A model generated the notes under the pieces. That model made no database searches. It had not been told where the DNA came from and worked only from the letters and a program-made list of their open reading frames with translations. 64,000 nucleotides of DNA. Origin: Auanema rhodensis (taxonomy: Eukaryota; Nematoda; Chromadorea; Rhabditida; Rhabditidae). The position numbers and the translations under genes were made by a program. Below, piece by piece: positions 44,624 to 57,953 of the stretch. The DNA lies in NCBI GenBank assembly GCA_964057225.1, contig OZ059897.1:11718001-11782000 (forward strand), given 5' to 3'. Every line of letters starts with the position of its first letter. Positions within the stretch are counted from its first letter, which is position 1.

Positions 44624-45943
44624 TTATGCTTTGATCATTATGCTGAGAAGGTTGCTGATTTGCGCATATCTTGCCATGTAACTGTTCGTTTTGGCTTTGT
44701 TGGCAAGGTCTTTGAGCGATGCTTCACAGTTGGAGCTACCTGTAAATGAGATATCAATAGAATTCGTAACCAAAGTGCTTGATGAAAAATATTTTATGTT
44801 CTGAAAGCACATAATGTCATTCCAGAACTCATAATCAGTATTTAGAGCTACGTTTGACATTAGAGATATGAAAACGGAATTCATTCATAAAATTCTATCA
44901 TTCATGATTAGATCAGGTTGAGTTTTGAAGGAAAAAAACTTTTTTTTTCTTACCTCGCTGGATTTAATAATTCTGTTAACCATGTCAGAAAAACGTTTAT
45001 AAGCGTCATCATCTGCTTCAGTTTCTAATAATAAAATGAAAATCATGCTATCAAGTTCAGAAATATGATTATGTCCTTCTAATAGCTAAAAATAATTAAA
45101 ATATAATAAATATAATAAATGATTTCATTATATACCTTTATAACTACACGATCACGGAATGCAGTTAAAACACATTTCCTAATATCAAAATCATTTGAAT
45201 GACTCTATAATCATTAATAAATTTTAAAATTAAAAAGAATTAGATGTAAATATACTTTTAATGGATATAAAATGGCTTGAAGACATGGAATTATATCTTG
45301 ATAAAGCTGAGTCCACATTCTTAACAGAATCTTAAATAGAATTCATTAATATTTTTAATATTTAAATTATTTTAAGTACATTAACATCTTTTTCTAAAAG
45401 TTGTTTAGAAAATTCTTGTGTTGTACAAAGAAATTGTTTGCAAGCATTGTTTTCCATGGCAATTGTAATCGCACCATCCTGTAATAATAAAAATAATACG
45501 ATGATTCTCTAGATATTCATGAATATTCTCTTTTTTTATTAAAATCTTGTTTGTTTTGTTGTTGTTTTGTTATTTAAACCTACATGAGCTTGAAGAAAAT
45601 CAATCAATCGATATTTCTCTTCGTTAGATAACTGGCTCACATGTCTGGCCATATTTTGCCGATCTTCTGAGCAGCTAGAACATCCTTGGAGAGCAGATAA
45701 AAGCCATAGCTCACATCTATAGCCAGTACTGTAAGGTTGAACCTTATAGACCAAAACTCACGAAAAGTTCTGCGTAGATGAGATGGACGATGAGCGCGAC
45801 GAACTGTCTGACTGCACCGAACTACGCTTCAAGCTAAGGTTCAACTTTTTCAACGAAGTCGATCGTCCTTTTTTGGATGATGAACTGGCTGAAAAAATGG
45901 ACAAATGCTTGGCCCGTTTCCATAATTCAGCAGCGTTCGGCAT
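44624..45943 (-). CDS. Protor/PRR5-like mTORC2 subunit (HbrB-like)
   Basis: Read right to left: MPNAAELWKRAKHLSIFSAS, a Ser-rich basic stretch, then after a 45-nt intron CELWLLSALQGCSSCSEDRQ. The core has GAITIAMENNACKQFL, QEFSKQLLEKDVNI, and MWTQLYQDIIPCLQAILYPL, which matches the HbrB/PRR5 signature (human TWDFFFSDVLPMLQAIFYPV), followed by RKCVLTAFRDRVVIKL. The C-terminus, after an about 150-nt intron, is NIKYFSSSTL and ends LLSIMIKA. Protor proteins bind Rictor in TOR complex 2; function here is inferred. A few splice sites in the last two exons are my best choice rather than certain. Confidence 0.82.
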
Positions 45944-48900
45944 TTATAACTCTTTCTTTCAGCAAAACTGTTTCACTTAGATTCAGCTGATGTCTAGATG
46001 TGCTTCAGAATACAAAATAAAATAATCCAGTAGCAAACCGAGTTCAAGGTAAAAACAAAAATAAAAGATATGGAAGATAAGCTTAGAAAAGTGAAAAAAC
46101 GAAAGCAAAACAGAACTTTTTGATTACTCGTTTGTTCTGGTCTATGTGAAGCGCACTAAATTCGTTATCAGCTGATGGGCTTAAGGCCTTGTCCCCCCAT
46201 TCACCTCTCACGTGCACTAAGCTAGACAAAAAAAATTATTGAAAGAGCAACATATAAATAGATATTCATAAGTATTCAAAATAGAAACACATTTTTGTTT
46301 CTTTCATACTATGGTCATATAAATGAGAAACAACTTACGCTGTACCAGGCCTGGATGTAGTCCTAGTGCAGATAAGAAAATGGATATAGATGACGGAATC
46401 TTGGCGTACTAGACAGAGGTTTTAGCCTAAAATATTTATGAATAAACGTCTAATAATGCGAATAAAATAAGATAAAATGGTTATTAAAGGGGAATGAATG
46501 TTCAAAGTCTAAAAATATAATTATTAAATGAGTATATGACAAAATATGATGACATTATCACTATAAAAAGAGATCAAAAAGACAGGAAGTGTTTTAAATT
46601 GTTGGTCAATGATGAAAAATAGAAAAAATAATTAAATACATAAGCGTGTATATGATAAAAAGAATAAAATAAGAGGATGATTTTTGAAAAAACAATAATC
46701 TTAATCCCTTCTAAGGTTCACAGTAACAGAGTGAAGGAGAGAAAGAGAGAGTGAGAAGTGGTTATCAAAAGAAACACATTTGATTAAAAAAAAGAATAGC
46801 AAAATGAATTCTTATCTAACTTAAGTAGAGCCAGCACTCGAAAGATTGAATAGGAATTGAAGCCAAATATACAAGACATCAAATGAAAAAACATGATAAA
46901 CAGAGCCATACTTCGAGTACATATCAGCATTTCTTGTAAAAGAATGAAAATTTATTAAATATAAATGAATCAGATAGATATCTATAATGAAAGGTATGTG
47001 TTAAACATAGTTCAGATGAAATAAAATAAACATTAAATATATTTTCGAATAGAAGTCATTAAAATTTACGACGTCGATTAAACTAGAATCATATTTTGTA
47101 TAAATACTCAAATTATCTATAAATAAAAATGCTCAATATATGGTCGTGGTTATTGAAAGAATTTAAGAACATGAAATACCAGGATATGGGTCTTAAATAA
47201 TATTTATATGTCACGTCTTATAAAAATAAGTGGAAAGGACGGTGATAATACTTTAAGAAGAAGGAGACAGTTTCGCAGAATGGAAGTTCAGATGCTCCAC
47301 CTCTCGGTGCTTGTGTGCCCTGTTCGATTCGATAAGATGCTTCGGCGCCATTTCATGCTACGTTGACAGGACGCAGATGTCCATATTTGGACATTTTATC
47401 ACACAGAAGCAGACAAAAGATTAGAAGTTTTGCACAGTTCATATGATTTGAACTCGGTATTCGCAAGAAAGATTCTTTGAAAAGGATGAAATGAGTTGCT
47501 TTCAAGCAATGTTTGCACAGTTCAGGGAAACATACATGTATCTATGTATAGGCTAATGTATAGCATTGATATGTACAGTATTGGGAAAGCTGTGAATGGT
47601 CATAAATATCTGAAAAATTAATAAGATGACATGGTTTTTCCAATATATTTTTATTTAAGAAATAGTTGAAAATGTTTTTTTTATTGAAAAACAAAACAAA
47701 ACTCTTCAGAACCCCCTCTGTGTTTTTCCTTTAAATCATTCACATCTTTGTTGTATTTGTTATGATATATGTAATATATTTCAATTTGATCTGTTTATCA
47801 TTTAGTTTTGAAAGCAAGTTGTTGAACAAAAATAATTTTATGAATATTTACGTGAAATTATGAGATAAATATACTAATTATTTCAAAAATATAATGGTGA
47901 TTTGGTTTCAGAATGAAAATTGTTCCAAATCTTAAATACGAGTGACCAAAGCTTATTGTAATAACAACATTCAGCAATGAAGCATAATAAATGTCTTGAT
48001 AAGAAAAAACGTAAACTAACTAAATACAGAGGGAGAGAGAGAGAGAGAGAGAGGTCTTATGATTAATATCGTTCAAACCTTCTATTGTTCAATTTCAATA
48101 TTCGAACGATACAAACGTTTCAAACGACACATAAATCATTTATCCAGTAAAATATATTTCATAAAGATAATTAAAATATCCAAAAATAACTGAAAAATAT
48201 TAAGAAATGATGTGACATAGTGTCAAAGAAACAAAGAGATAAAAGTTTCATTTCTGTAAAAAATCTTTTTAAAGTTAAAAATATTGTTAGTGAAGGAAGA
48301 GGGAAGGAGGGAAAATGAAAAAGAGAAAGGGGACGGACGAAGAATTTCTCCTTAAAAATGAAAAAAATCTTATCTCTAGGTCATATTTCTTATTCAAAAA
48401 CGAATAAGCTTATTGAAGGCAGCTATCAGATATGTTATCTTCAGATTGAATTCACATCTTCTTTGTTTCGAATGAAAAGCAATAGATGAAGATAGGTTTA
48501 ATATATACATAGAAACTATAAATGATTATAATTCCATTTATAGATTTTCATTTCTATTTTTAGAATATGATTTCAATTTGATTTGCTTATTTCAAATATA
48601 ATTATAAAAAATATAAAGAAATATAACAAAATATATCATTAGATTTTTATAATTAAGATGTAGAAAACAATAAAAATGTTACAACAATAATGAACAAAAT
48701 ATACAAATATTTGAACTAGATAACATCATATTATCAGAAAACAAAATAAAAAATAGATTAAAACAAACAAAAAAATAAATATTGATCAATTTTCTTAAAA
48801 TATTTTCTTTATAAATATTCTTTAAAATTTCAGATAAAGTTTAATAGATAATAGTAGTAGTTTTTGAATTTCTAAGGTTCCAATAGAGTACATGTACACA

Positions 48901-50358
48901 TGCACATCGTCTGGGTAATTAAGTGCATTTCCTATGACATATAATGTATTTTCAGATAGTTCATGATCACTTCTATGAACTTCTGTTATCTTTAAAAACT
49001 TTTTTTTTTTGATTTTGATGCTGAATAATTGAAAATAATCTGATTGAACCTTCTGCTGATAACAGTAAATTAACATGCGTTCATACTTAGCTTCCCAATC
49101 TACTCAAATTGATATGTTTGAACAAGTTTTGACTAAGCAATGTGATCATTTAGGCCCCTACAATTTCATATTATATTTCGAAATGTTCAAATATGTACTC
49201 CAGATAATAATAGAAATTAATGTAATTTTTAGAAACAGCTTAATAATAATCTTCAAAAATTATTTATTCATATTGAAATAACGTCTTTCCTTCAAATTTT
49301 TGTAATTAATCTCTTGGATTAAATTCATTTGAAATGAGAATTGAAATTGACGTCAATGTATTCAGTTACATTTTTCCATCTATCCCATTAATGTCTGATA
49401 ATTCAATCCGTGACATAGCAGTGTATGATGAGATATACTACCGAAAAGCATATTCTCTAATATTTTCTCAGGCTAATGTAAACACATCCCAGATATTTAT
49501 ATATATATATACATATATATTTATATATTTATATATTCATATATATATATATATATGTAATTACCGTAGTTAATATAAATACAATTTTCCCAAAAATCTT
49601 AATTATAATCTTGTTTTGTTAACCATCACCATTTTACCAATTAACATGAGATATGCCATGAGATAATAGACAGTTTTTTTTCCACGTTTCTGAAAATTGT
49701 GCTAGAAACTGCTTTGAAAGCAACTTAATTGCCAATCTATTTCAAGAAAAGCGCAATAACTTAAACGTTTATACATCATATAGCAACTCCTTCTCGAAGC
49801 TTTCTAATTGAAACAAATCAAACAGTACTTAATAAGCATTATAATTACATTTTTTTTAAAACCTGAAAATAAATAGTCACAATAAATTTTTTTTAATATT
49901 AATTTTATTTCAATATTGATATAAAATTATACATAACGTATAAATTTGTCTTTTCTCAAAGATTGATAATTATTCTGAGAGTCAAACTAAATGAATTTCT
50001 TGGGAATATCAGATTAAATATGTAATGACAAGAAAAGATAATCTGAATTTTCCTATAAACTAACTGAAATTATTTTGTAATTATGCATCCTAATACCAAT
50101 TTTTTACTGCTCAATGTTCTCCCTAATTGGAGCAATAGTGGTTCCCAGCATAATCTTGTGTTAGCTTATGTCTATGTCAGGTAGCTAACATGCAGAACCG
50201 TTCCCACGATATGTGGTTGCCATCTAGCCATACCTCATATTAGGATATATTACCTCACTTTCAATATTTCGACATTCAAGCTGAGATTGGAGTTATATTG
50301 TTTCCATTTTATTTTATTCTTGCTTGTTCAATTTATATATTAGCATCTAATAAACGAA
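45944..50358. other. Long intergenic region (gene desert)
   Basis: About 4.4 kb between divergent PRR5-like (-) and homeobox (+) genes, by far the longest non-repeat gap. Mostly AT-rich with stops in all frames. Notable parts: GC-richer blocks at about 46140-46230 and 47260-47420, a (GA)n microsatellite at about 48029-48054, a (TA)n stretch at 49495-49560, and a moderately GC-rich block at 50120-50230. No recognisable protein, tRNA or transposon. Likely cis-regulatory DNA for the homeobox gene, possibly with unseen ncRNAs. Confidence 0.55.
48029..48054. repeat. (GA)n microsatellite
   Basis: GGGAGAGAGAG-type run of about a dozen dinucleotides in the intergenic region. Confidence 0.85.
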
Positions 50359-51256
50359 ATGCCGTTTACGATAGATGAGCTACTAAATGAACAACAAGAG
50401 CAACAACAGCAAAAATTGGATTCAGATTCTTTATCCCAAACGTTTTGTTCAACTCTTCTAGAATCAAGAATAAGTGAAGAAGCTTCTCCTAACTATGTTA
50501 TTCCTAATCTTTCATTCTGTTTTCCCATTAATCAGAACGATGAAACTCAGTCCACATCACCATTAGCTACCGATGTGGATGAAGCTTCTTCCCCCGATCG
50601 TAAGTATTTCTTTTATTTATTTAAAACTTTAATTGTCTATTATATTAATATTTAATGATGATTTTTTTGAGCTGACTCTATGCTTCCAATTAATCTACCA
50701 GCTCCCAATCATTTAGCAATGTATGCTATTGCAAACGATATGCGAACTCCTACTCTTATGGAACTTCAAATGCTTTTAGGAATGGCTGGTACTTTTAATA
50801 TAATTTTTTTTCGTTTGAGCTGAAGTTCATTTTTTAAGCAAGAAAGCATGATTACAAAAGAGCTAGACGAGCTGTTGGGGAACGCAAACCCAGACAAGCA
50901 TATTCTACAAAGCAGCTAGAACGCCTTGAAACGGAATTTCAAGTTTGTGGCTTTTAGTACTACCTTCAAAGATTGATACATATTCCTTCAGAATGATAAA
51001 TATCTCTCGGTGAACAAACGAGTATATCTCTCAAAATCACTAGGACTTACTGAAACGCAAATTAAGACATGGTTTCAGAATAGAAGGTTAGTTAAGCTAC
51101 CGTATACCAATTCTCACCAGTCTGTTCAGAACAAAATGGAAAAAGCAATTGACTTGTTCAATTCGCCAGTTCTATAGAGATGGAGCAGCTTCTCTTGCTA
51201 ATATGCCAGTACTCAATACTCTGCCAAATGAAGGCCAAACTACATCAAAACACTAA
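50359..51256 (+). CDS. NKL-class homeobox transcription factor
   Basis: Five exons, about 225 residues. The N-terminus [19 protein letters not shown] carries a short FTIDELL motif like those at the start of several NKL proteins, plus a Gln run. The homeodomain is near the C-terminus: [39 protein letters not shown] and [19 protein letters not shown]. The WFQNRR helix 3 is complete with Gln50. [13 protein letters not shown] with KYLSVNKR points to an NK-like/Bar-like group, not Hox or paired; the precise orthologue is not identified. It ends [10 protein letters not shown] large upstream gap fits a developmental regulator. A splice-acceptor-like TATATTAG lies 15 nt before the start. Confidence 0.9.
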
Positions 51257-51442
51257 GCGATCTTTATTATAAATATTTTTTTTACAAAATCAACAGCTAA
51301 AATAATCCTAATAAAAAATGAGCATTTGCAAAATGAAATAAAAATTCAACAATTCTATTATTTCTAACTATTTAAAATCAACAACGTGAGATCGTAGACG
51401 ATTCTCATAAATCTAGCGATATGGATATGTTATCTAAGTTGA

Positions 51443-53906
51443 TTAAACAGAGGTTTCCCGCTTGACTGTTGTTCCAAATCGAACCTGAAATTGATCAAAG
51501 TTGATTAAATCAATATTTATGCTATTCAGGTTTAAAACTATTGATTTAGTAAGTGGAACCTAATTCATGTTGCCAAGATTTGTAAAAAAAACAAGAATAA
51601 ATTAAATTACCTCCTTGTTTCTTGCAGATAATTGTTCTTTTTCTAACCATTCCATCTTATGAGCGTGTTGCTCTACAGCATCAGCGGTATTTCTATCAAT
51701 CATTTCCGAAGTTAATACACCATCTTCAGAAGCATAAGCGGAAGCCTTACACAAGAAAATTCAGTTCATATTTTTGTGTGTTTATTAATACCTGCCAACC
51801 AATAACCAATTTACTTAATTCACGACCCGAAAATCCATTAGTGCTATCAGCTACAGTTTGACATTTCTTGATCCAATCAAAATTAGCCAACTTTAAGCGT
51901 TGTCCTCGGGAACCTTATTGTTACATATATAGTTTAAAATTTAGAAAATAAGGTTATACCACTAGTAGCTGGCTTGGCAATATGTTCATCAAAATATTGT
52001 AATAAAATACGTTCTCTTTCATCTCTACCTGGCAGAGCAAATTCAACGATTTGATCCAATCTAAAATACATTATCATACAAACGCATAAAGATCGGTTTT
52101 AACCTGTCATTAACAGCCCAATCGAATTGTTCAGGTTGATTTGAAGCAACAACAAGCATAAATTTACGCGATTGTTCTCCTGTTCTGTATAAGAAGGCAT
52201 TTAAAGCCGCTCTGGTATCCTCAGACATAGCATCCTTAGATCTCTTTTGTAAGAAAGCATCAGCCTCATCAATAAACACAACAAGACTGAACTAATAATG
52301 TTTTAAAGCAAATATATTGTTTTAAAATACCCTTTACGGCTACTCTGAGCCCAATCGAAAACTTTGTGAATAGCGGATACTCCATCTCTTCCCATTGGAG
52401 CAATATCTCCTCCAGTCAGAATAGCAAAGTCGAGACCACTGTGTTGAGCTAAACTTTTAGCAAACAAGGTTTTACCAGTTCCAGGAGGTCCATAGAACAT
52501 AACGTTACGGAAAAGACCCTAGAAGAAATCGATTACCGTCGGCTCTATTAAAAAAATGTACCTGGTTTCTCTTGGTGTTGGCAGTAGTAATGGCAATATC
52601 TCTTAATCTTCTTTCTAATTCGGGCTGAAAACTTATAATTTCAAAAGTTCAAGAACATTTGTATACCGATAAAACGACTCCCTTAAGTGGATCGTTCTTC
52701 TTACGCATAATCATACTGGCAGTCTTGATTGGATGTTTCAAAGTTTCCAAAGGAGTAATTCTCGAAGTTTCACGAACAAGTGATGGTTTTCCAAGTCTGG
52801 ACTCGGCATATCTAGCCACAACAGATGTTCCTCTTTTGGCTACGTACCATCCAACCGCCACTGCAGTTAATCCTCCAACCTGAAGTATTGAATAGTATAA
52901 TGGTACTCAATTTGAAAATTACAGCAGCAGTTATTTTAGTTTTATCGCTTAAAAAGTCTTTAAGACCAGCTCCAACAACTTCTCCGGTAGTTTTAATTTT
53001 CTCTACTACGGTTTTGCGATTTTCTTCTTCATGTAATTTTAATTTCTCAAGATTCACATCCCTAAAGGAAAGAAAGTTAATTTTTACAACAGTTCGCTCA
53101 AAAAGCACCTGTTTTCTCTATCAGCTTTGGCACGAGCATGGGTTTGGGCATCAATCTTTTCTAATTCATATTTGTGCTTCAAAGCTAATTCGTGCTCAAT
53201 GGTTGCTTAAAAAAAACAGTAATTGTGGAAAGATACCACCAAAATAGTAACCTTTTCTCATAGCTTCTTGTTTCTTAACACTTTCTTCTTGCTTTCTTAA
53301 GCTATCTTCTTGAAGTTTGGCTTTCATGGACATTTCTTCTTCGGCTCGTTTACGAGCAAGTTGATCTTGATAATCAGCTCTCTGAAAGTACTCGTATTTG
53401 AATTTCATATCATGAAATATCTTACAGAGCGCGCATGTTTGGTTTCTTCCCCTAAAGTTTTTCTTCTTTCTTCTTCAGCTATTCTCATCTGGTCAGATTT
53501 CATAGCTTGAATTTGAGCTTCAACTTGCTAAAAATAAATTTAATTATTAAGATTAAAACTGAAATATATTAACCTTGGTTTGTTGTTCAACTTCCTTTTG
53601 ACGTGTAACTTCTTGGAGTCTACTCAATTCTAATGCTTCCTTAGCATTGGGGAATTTTTCCAAATCACGAGCAGCTTTAGCAGCTCGTTCAAGAGCAGAC
53701 GAGTCAAAGGAGTAGGCCATTCGAGAATTCTTATCATTCCCACCTGCAATACAAAACAAAATTTAAATTAAAAAGAGCGATATACCAGGAACACCGGCTC
53801 CTCCAGGAGCACCTGCTCCACCGGGAGCACCACCAGCACCTCCAGCATTGAAATCAGTTGGCATTGGAGGAGGCTCGTTGGGTTTCATTCCGAAAAGCCA
53901 CGACAT
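51443..53906 (-). CDS. ATAD3: Mitochondrial AAA+ ATPase ATAD3
   Basis: N-terminus [19 protein letters not shown], a Gly/Ala/Pro run ([17 protein letters not shown]), long coiled coils ([40 protein letters not shown]), a short transmembrane segment ([17 protein letters not shown]) and a C-terminal AAA+ domain. Walker A is GPPGTGKT, Walker [11 protein letters not shown], and sensor-type [18 protein letters not shown] follows. All ATPase residues look intact. ATAD3 spans the inner membrane and organises nucleoids and contact sites. About ten short introns. The ATG follows directly after an ATTAG acceptor, a textbook trans-splice position. Roadblock ends 166 bp upstream on the same strand, so the pair may form an operon. 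Confidence 0.95.
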
Positions 53907-54072
53907 CTAATAAATCAATATTAGGAACAAAAGAGAAAAAACGATTAAAATATATAAAGGTGTATAACCAATATGATAATTCAAAGAATTGAACAAATAG
54001 AATATTGTTTTTATATCATTGCAAGTAATGTACAAATCTAAAAAAAAGAGAAATAAATATGCATTGAATAAA

Positions 54073-54408
54073 TTAGGTTGAGAGATTTTGAACAACGGCT
54101 AATAAATATTCTTTATCAGGAGCAATCATTATTTCATGCTTTTTCGTACGCAGCCTAAGAAAAGTCAGATCGTTTGAACCATCTAACTCCTTTACGACGC
54201 TTCTAGATTTTTCACATAACTGTTGTAATAAAGTGGAATGTTGAGCAGTAGTGTCATCATCCAAAGTTGAGCGGATAGCCCTTCCTGAATTAAAAAAAAT
54301 TAAAATACTTTAATGTTAATGTGGTTTACCTGCGCTGTCCATTACAATAACACCAACGACACCTTTTTGAGTTTGGATGCGTTTGATAGTTTCCTCTACA
54401 TCGGACAT
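54073..54408 (-). CDS. DYNLRB: Dynein light chain roadblock
   Basis: Two exons, 96 residues: [37 protein letters not shown], then [20 protein letters not shown] and the end VVQNLST. This is the complete roadblock/LC7 fold at its normal length; it binds the dynein intermediate chain. Start lies one base after a GTTACAG acceptor, again as in a trans-spliced mRNA. It is probably the first gene of a two-gene unit with ATAD3. Confidence 0.95.
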
Positions 54409-54746
54409 GCTGTAACAGTTTAAATAGAAATATAAGCAAGAGTTTAATTCATTTATGAAATGCAGATGAAATTGAAACTTGAAATTAGTTTTAATTCAGT
54501 GTTACTAAAATTCTGTTTGCTTATTGCGTCAAGGTCTAGACATTGACAGGCCGCACTACGTATTAGACCTTTAATTTTTCTCTCCAACCGAAACCAAGGG
54601 CAACTTCATCAATTGTGGTTTAAGCTAGAGATTTCGGTTATGCTTAATTACATAATTATATTCCGCTTCAAGTAATCAAAGTTCTCTTTATAGTATATTG
54701 TTCTCTTCATGTGTCTATTGCTCTTCTCTACATGCTTAATTTACAG
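54409..54746. promoter_or_regulatory. Bidirectional promoter region
   Basis: 338 bp between divergent roadblock/ATAD3 (-) and DOHH/DAP3 (+) units. Contains the GC-richest part (54530-54620) with TTGACAGGCCGCACTACG. Both flanks end in acceptor-like AG (TTACAG) next to the start codons. A shared promoter for two housekeeping units is inferred. Confidence 0.6.
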
Positions 54747-56058
54747 ATGAAGGTTTGGACATCAGAAGAAATAGATGCTTTCGGTTTAGCATTGAATGAT
54801 GCAAAGTAGTTCTTATATTTTCAATTTTTAGCATGTATTATAAATATAGGAAACCTCTGAAAGCCCGATTTCGAGCTCTTTTCGCTTTAAGAAATATTGG
54901 ATGTGATCGCTCGGTTGATTGGATCGGAAAGTGCTTGAATGATGAGTCTGCCCTTTTGAAGCATGAATTGGCATATTGCCTTGGCCAAATGCAGAACAAG
55001 TCTGCTGTTCCTACCTTGATTTCCGTATTGAAGGATGTTAATCAAGGTGAGTACACATGTCAAGTGAAAGCGAAAGAATTCAAGATGTATTATAGAGCCA
55101 ATGGTAAGGCATGAAGCAGGAGAGGCACTTGGGGCTATCGCAGATTTAACTTCCAGAGATGTTCTTGTTGAATACTGCAAGGTACTAGTTTAAGTTTTGT
55201 GCTGGCTTGACCGTTTTTCTCATAAAGGACCCTATTCCGGAAGTATCCGAAACTTGTGAACTAGCTTTACTTCGACTTGATTGGGTACATAAAAATGATG
55301 ATCAAACTAGAAGCCCATACGATAGTGTTGGTAATGCTTCGAATCATTTTTTTGTCCTATCTCTACCTTTAAGATCCTACACCTTCTTCTGGTTGTGAGA
55401 ATATTGCTGAACTGTCGGCAACTCTATGTAGCTCTGAAAAATCACTTTGGGAACGTTATAAGGCCATGTTCAAACTGAGAAACATTAATACTGATGAATC
55501 CATTTCTGCTCTTGCACAAGGTATATTATTTATTTTGAACAAGATTTAAGATTCTTCAACCGACATTTCATTTAGGTTTATACTGTGAAGATAGCGCTCT
55601 CTTCAGACATGAAGTTGCTTACGTGTTGGGACAAGTACAATCACCCGTAGCTGTTAAAGAATTGAAAGATCGTCTATTTTTACCCACAGAGGTTTGTTAG
55701 ATTTTTGATACTTATACTAGTAGATATATATTTCTAATGATTAGTTTTTTTTAATTGATTAGTGTTTTGAGCTTTGATTGTTTTTTTGTTTTTTTAAATC
55801 TATTTTTGGAATTTAAATTATTCAGAATTGCATGGTTCGACATGAATGTGCCGAAGCCCTTGGTTCTATAGCTACTGAAGAATGTACAGAAATTTTAAAA
55901 CAGTATGCTAAGGATGAGGAGGTATATATGATATTTGAACTGTTATTGTTACTTTCTACCGGTTTTAGAGAGTAGTTAGAGAAAGTTGTGAAGTGGCTTT
56001 GGACATGGCCGAGTATGAGAATAGTGCCGAGTTACAATACGCTAAAATTGACCAATAA
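54747..56058 (+). CDS. DOHH: Deoxyhypusine hydroxylase
   Basis: Starts [20 protein letters not shown] directly after a TTTACAG acceptor. It consists of HEAT-like repeats in two halves. All four iron-binding His-Glu pairs are present: [36 protein letters not shown] and [12 protein letters not shown]. The enzyme finishes hypusine formation on eIF5A. About 290 residues from eight exons, normal for the family. It ends with [12 protein letters not shown]3 starts 153 bp downstream on the same strand, so the pair looks operonic. The intron after the codon for LKDVNQ has a good GTGAGT donor and a TATAG acceptor. Confidence 0.96.
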
Positions 56059-56211
56059 TTTTGTTAAAATTTTGTTGTTGTTTATTTTGTTGTTGTTGTT
56101 TTTGTTTTTGTATTAAAGACTATGCTGAAACTGTCATTCTGATTTTTGGTATGTACCATTTCCTATTTCTTAACGAAAAGAGTACAAAAAACGTAGTTGA
56201 ACTTGTTTAGA

Positions 56212-57759
56212 ATGAAGGGGCGATTTAGTTTGTTAGCTAATATTCTTATACGAAGGTCTTCTCAAAGACTTTACCGAACGTCTTCTGATAGTCCTGTAAG
56301 TGCTGTTATATTGCATTGGAAGTTATTTATATTCTCTCTAGAATTCCTTCTCTAGTGCAGATGTTGGCAAATTGTATGAAATTCCTAAGGAAGTTGTATC
56401 GCAGCTTCAATTTCAAGTTCGTTAATTATGTATTATTATCAACAAAATAAATGAACTATAGAAAACATTACCTTCTCCTCTGAAAAAACAATTTGATACT
56501 CTGGGTGAGCTAGTTTTGATGTTACGTTCACCTTTAATGGAGGTTTGTTTTAATACATGTGTTTGGTCATTGTGTTTGTTTTTCTTTGAAGGTTACAGCT
56601 GTTATGGATGCTGTCAGACCTACTTTCCCTTCTATAAGGACTGTGCTATGGGGACCTTTTGGTACTGGTAAAAGTGTGACAGTAAATCAAGTAGTTCATT
56701 ATGCTAGTTCCAATGAATGGATAGTGGTTCATGTACCTTCTGGTATTAATAAAAAAAAGAACTATTCGTCATTGTGTAATCTATTTTTAATTCAGCTATG
56801 CATTTCACCAGAAGAGTTGTTGAAGTTGAAATGTCTACTCATAAGGCAGGAAGAATCAATGATCCGATTAATGCAGTTGCCATATTGAATCAATTTAAGC
56901 ACCAGGTTGTTTGTGTATCTCTTAATTACTTATTTTATGCTTTAGAACCAAGCTGTGTGGAAATCTCTCTCTGAATTGAGAACAAAAAAAAATTATGAAT
57001 GGACAAAGAACGAGAAAACTGCTGAAGATAAACCTGTAACAGATATCATCGAAATGGCATGATATTCTAGAATATGAATAGTTTAAATTGATGTTTTTTT
57101 AGGGCTTGTCTGCTCCTTTCCTTGCTACTGATTGCGTGGGTGCTCTTCTGTCTGAATTGAAGCATCATGCTTCCCAGGGAACCATCAAGGTTGCCGTAGC
57201 TATTGACGATTCGAATTCTCTTTGGGGTAAAACATTAGTTAAGAAAGCGGATAGAACATATGTAATACCAAGTCTAATAATATAATTTTAAAATTTTATT
57301 TCAGGCTGACGCCAAAGAACTTACTCTCGTTCACCATTTCAGAAAATTCATTAATAATGATTGGGTTAGCAGTTGACGTATATAATGAAATAATAGAATT
57401 CTATTTCAGACAAACGGCCTTATAATGTTGGTTGCTGATAAAAAGGAAGTTTCTGATGCCAGAGATCATCTTACTGTTCCTAAGCATACTCCATTAGAAC
57501 TATTTGGTGAAGAAGGGTTCGAAGCTATTGAGCCATTCATTCCTATTGAGACATCTCAATATACCGAGGAGGAAATTAAGAATATGTATAATTATTATTA
57601 TGATAAACAATGGATTTCTACTAAAGAAGGTTTAGTTAATTTTCTCAAAAAATTTAAATGTTGCTTTCTTAAGGACGCACGGAAACTGGTAAACTTCAGA
57701 TGATGCATCTCAGTGGTTTTAATCCTCATTACTTTGAAAGATTAGCTGCCTTTAATTAA
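56212..57759 (+). CDS. DAP3: Mitochondrial small ribosomal subunit protein mS29 (DAP3)
   Basis: Starts MKGRFSLLANILIRRSSQR, a mitochondrial targeting-type leader, one base after a TTTAG acceptor. P-loop GPFGTGKS is present (FPSIRTVLWGPFGTGKSVTV), followed by WIVVHVPS and a MHFTRRVVEVEM segment, then SAPFLATDCVGALLSELKHH, VAVAIDDSNSLWG and a C-terminal domain ending MHLSGFNPHYFERLAAFN. This is the GTP-binding DAP3/mS29 family. Ten or so exons; the third intron after VPS is 59 nt. A polyadenylation-like AATAAA lies at about 57827. Second gene of the putative DOHH unit. Confidence 0.94.
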
Positions 57760-57953
57760 GATTTGCTTAGATTCTTTAAATAGACTAGTTTCAAAATTGT
57801 TATGTACATTGTTGATTTGTTATACAAATAAATTGTAACTTTATTAAATTCACAGAAACAGTTTATTATTCCATTCACATTGGTCAGCTGCAATTAGGTA
57901 AACATTTATCACTAGAGATCACAATAATATCAGTATCACGTAATGTTCTGATA

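Noticed and set aside
47320-47345. tRNA B-box-like TGTTCGATTCG
   Set aside because: No A box at the right distance and no acceptor stem pairing found.
49334-49573. 79-codon open frame near the (TA)n repeat
   Set aside because: Ends in Tyr/Ile codons produced by TA repeats; no motif and no splice partners.
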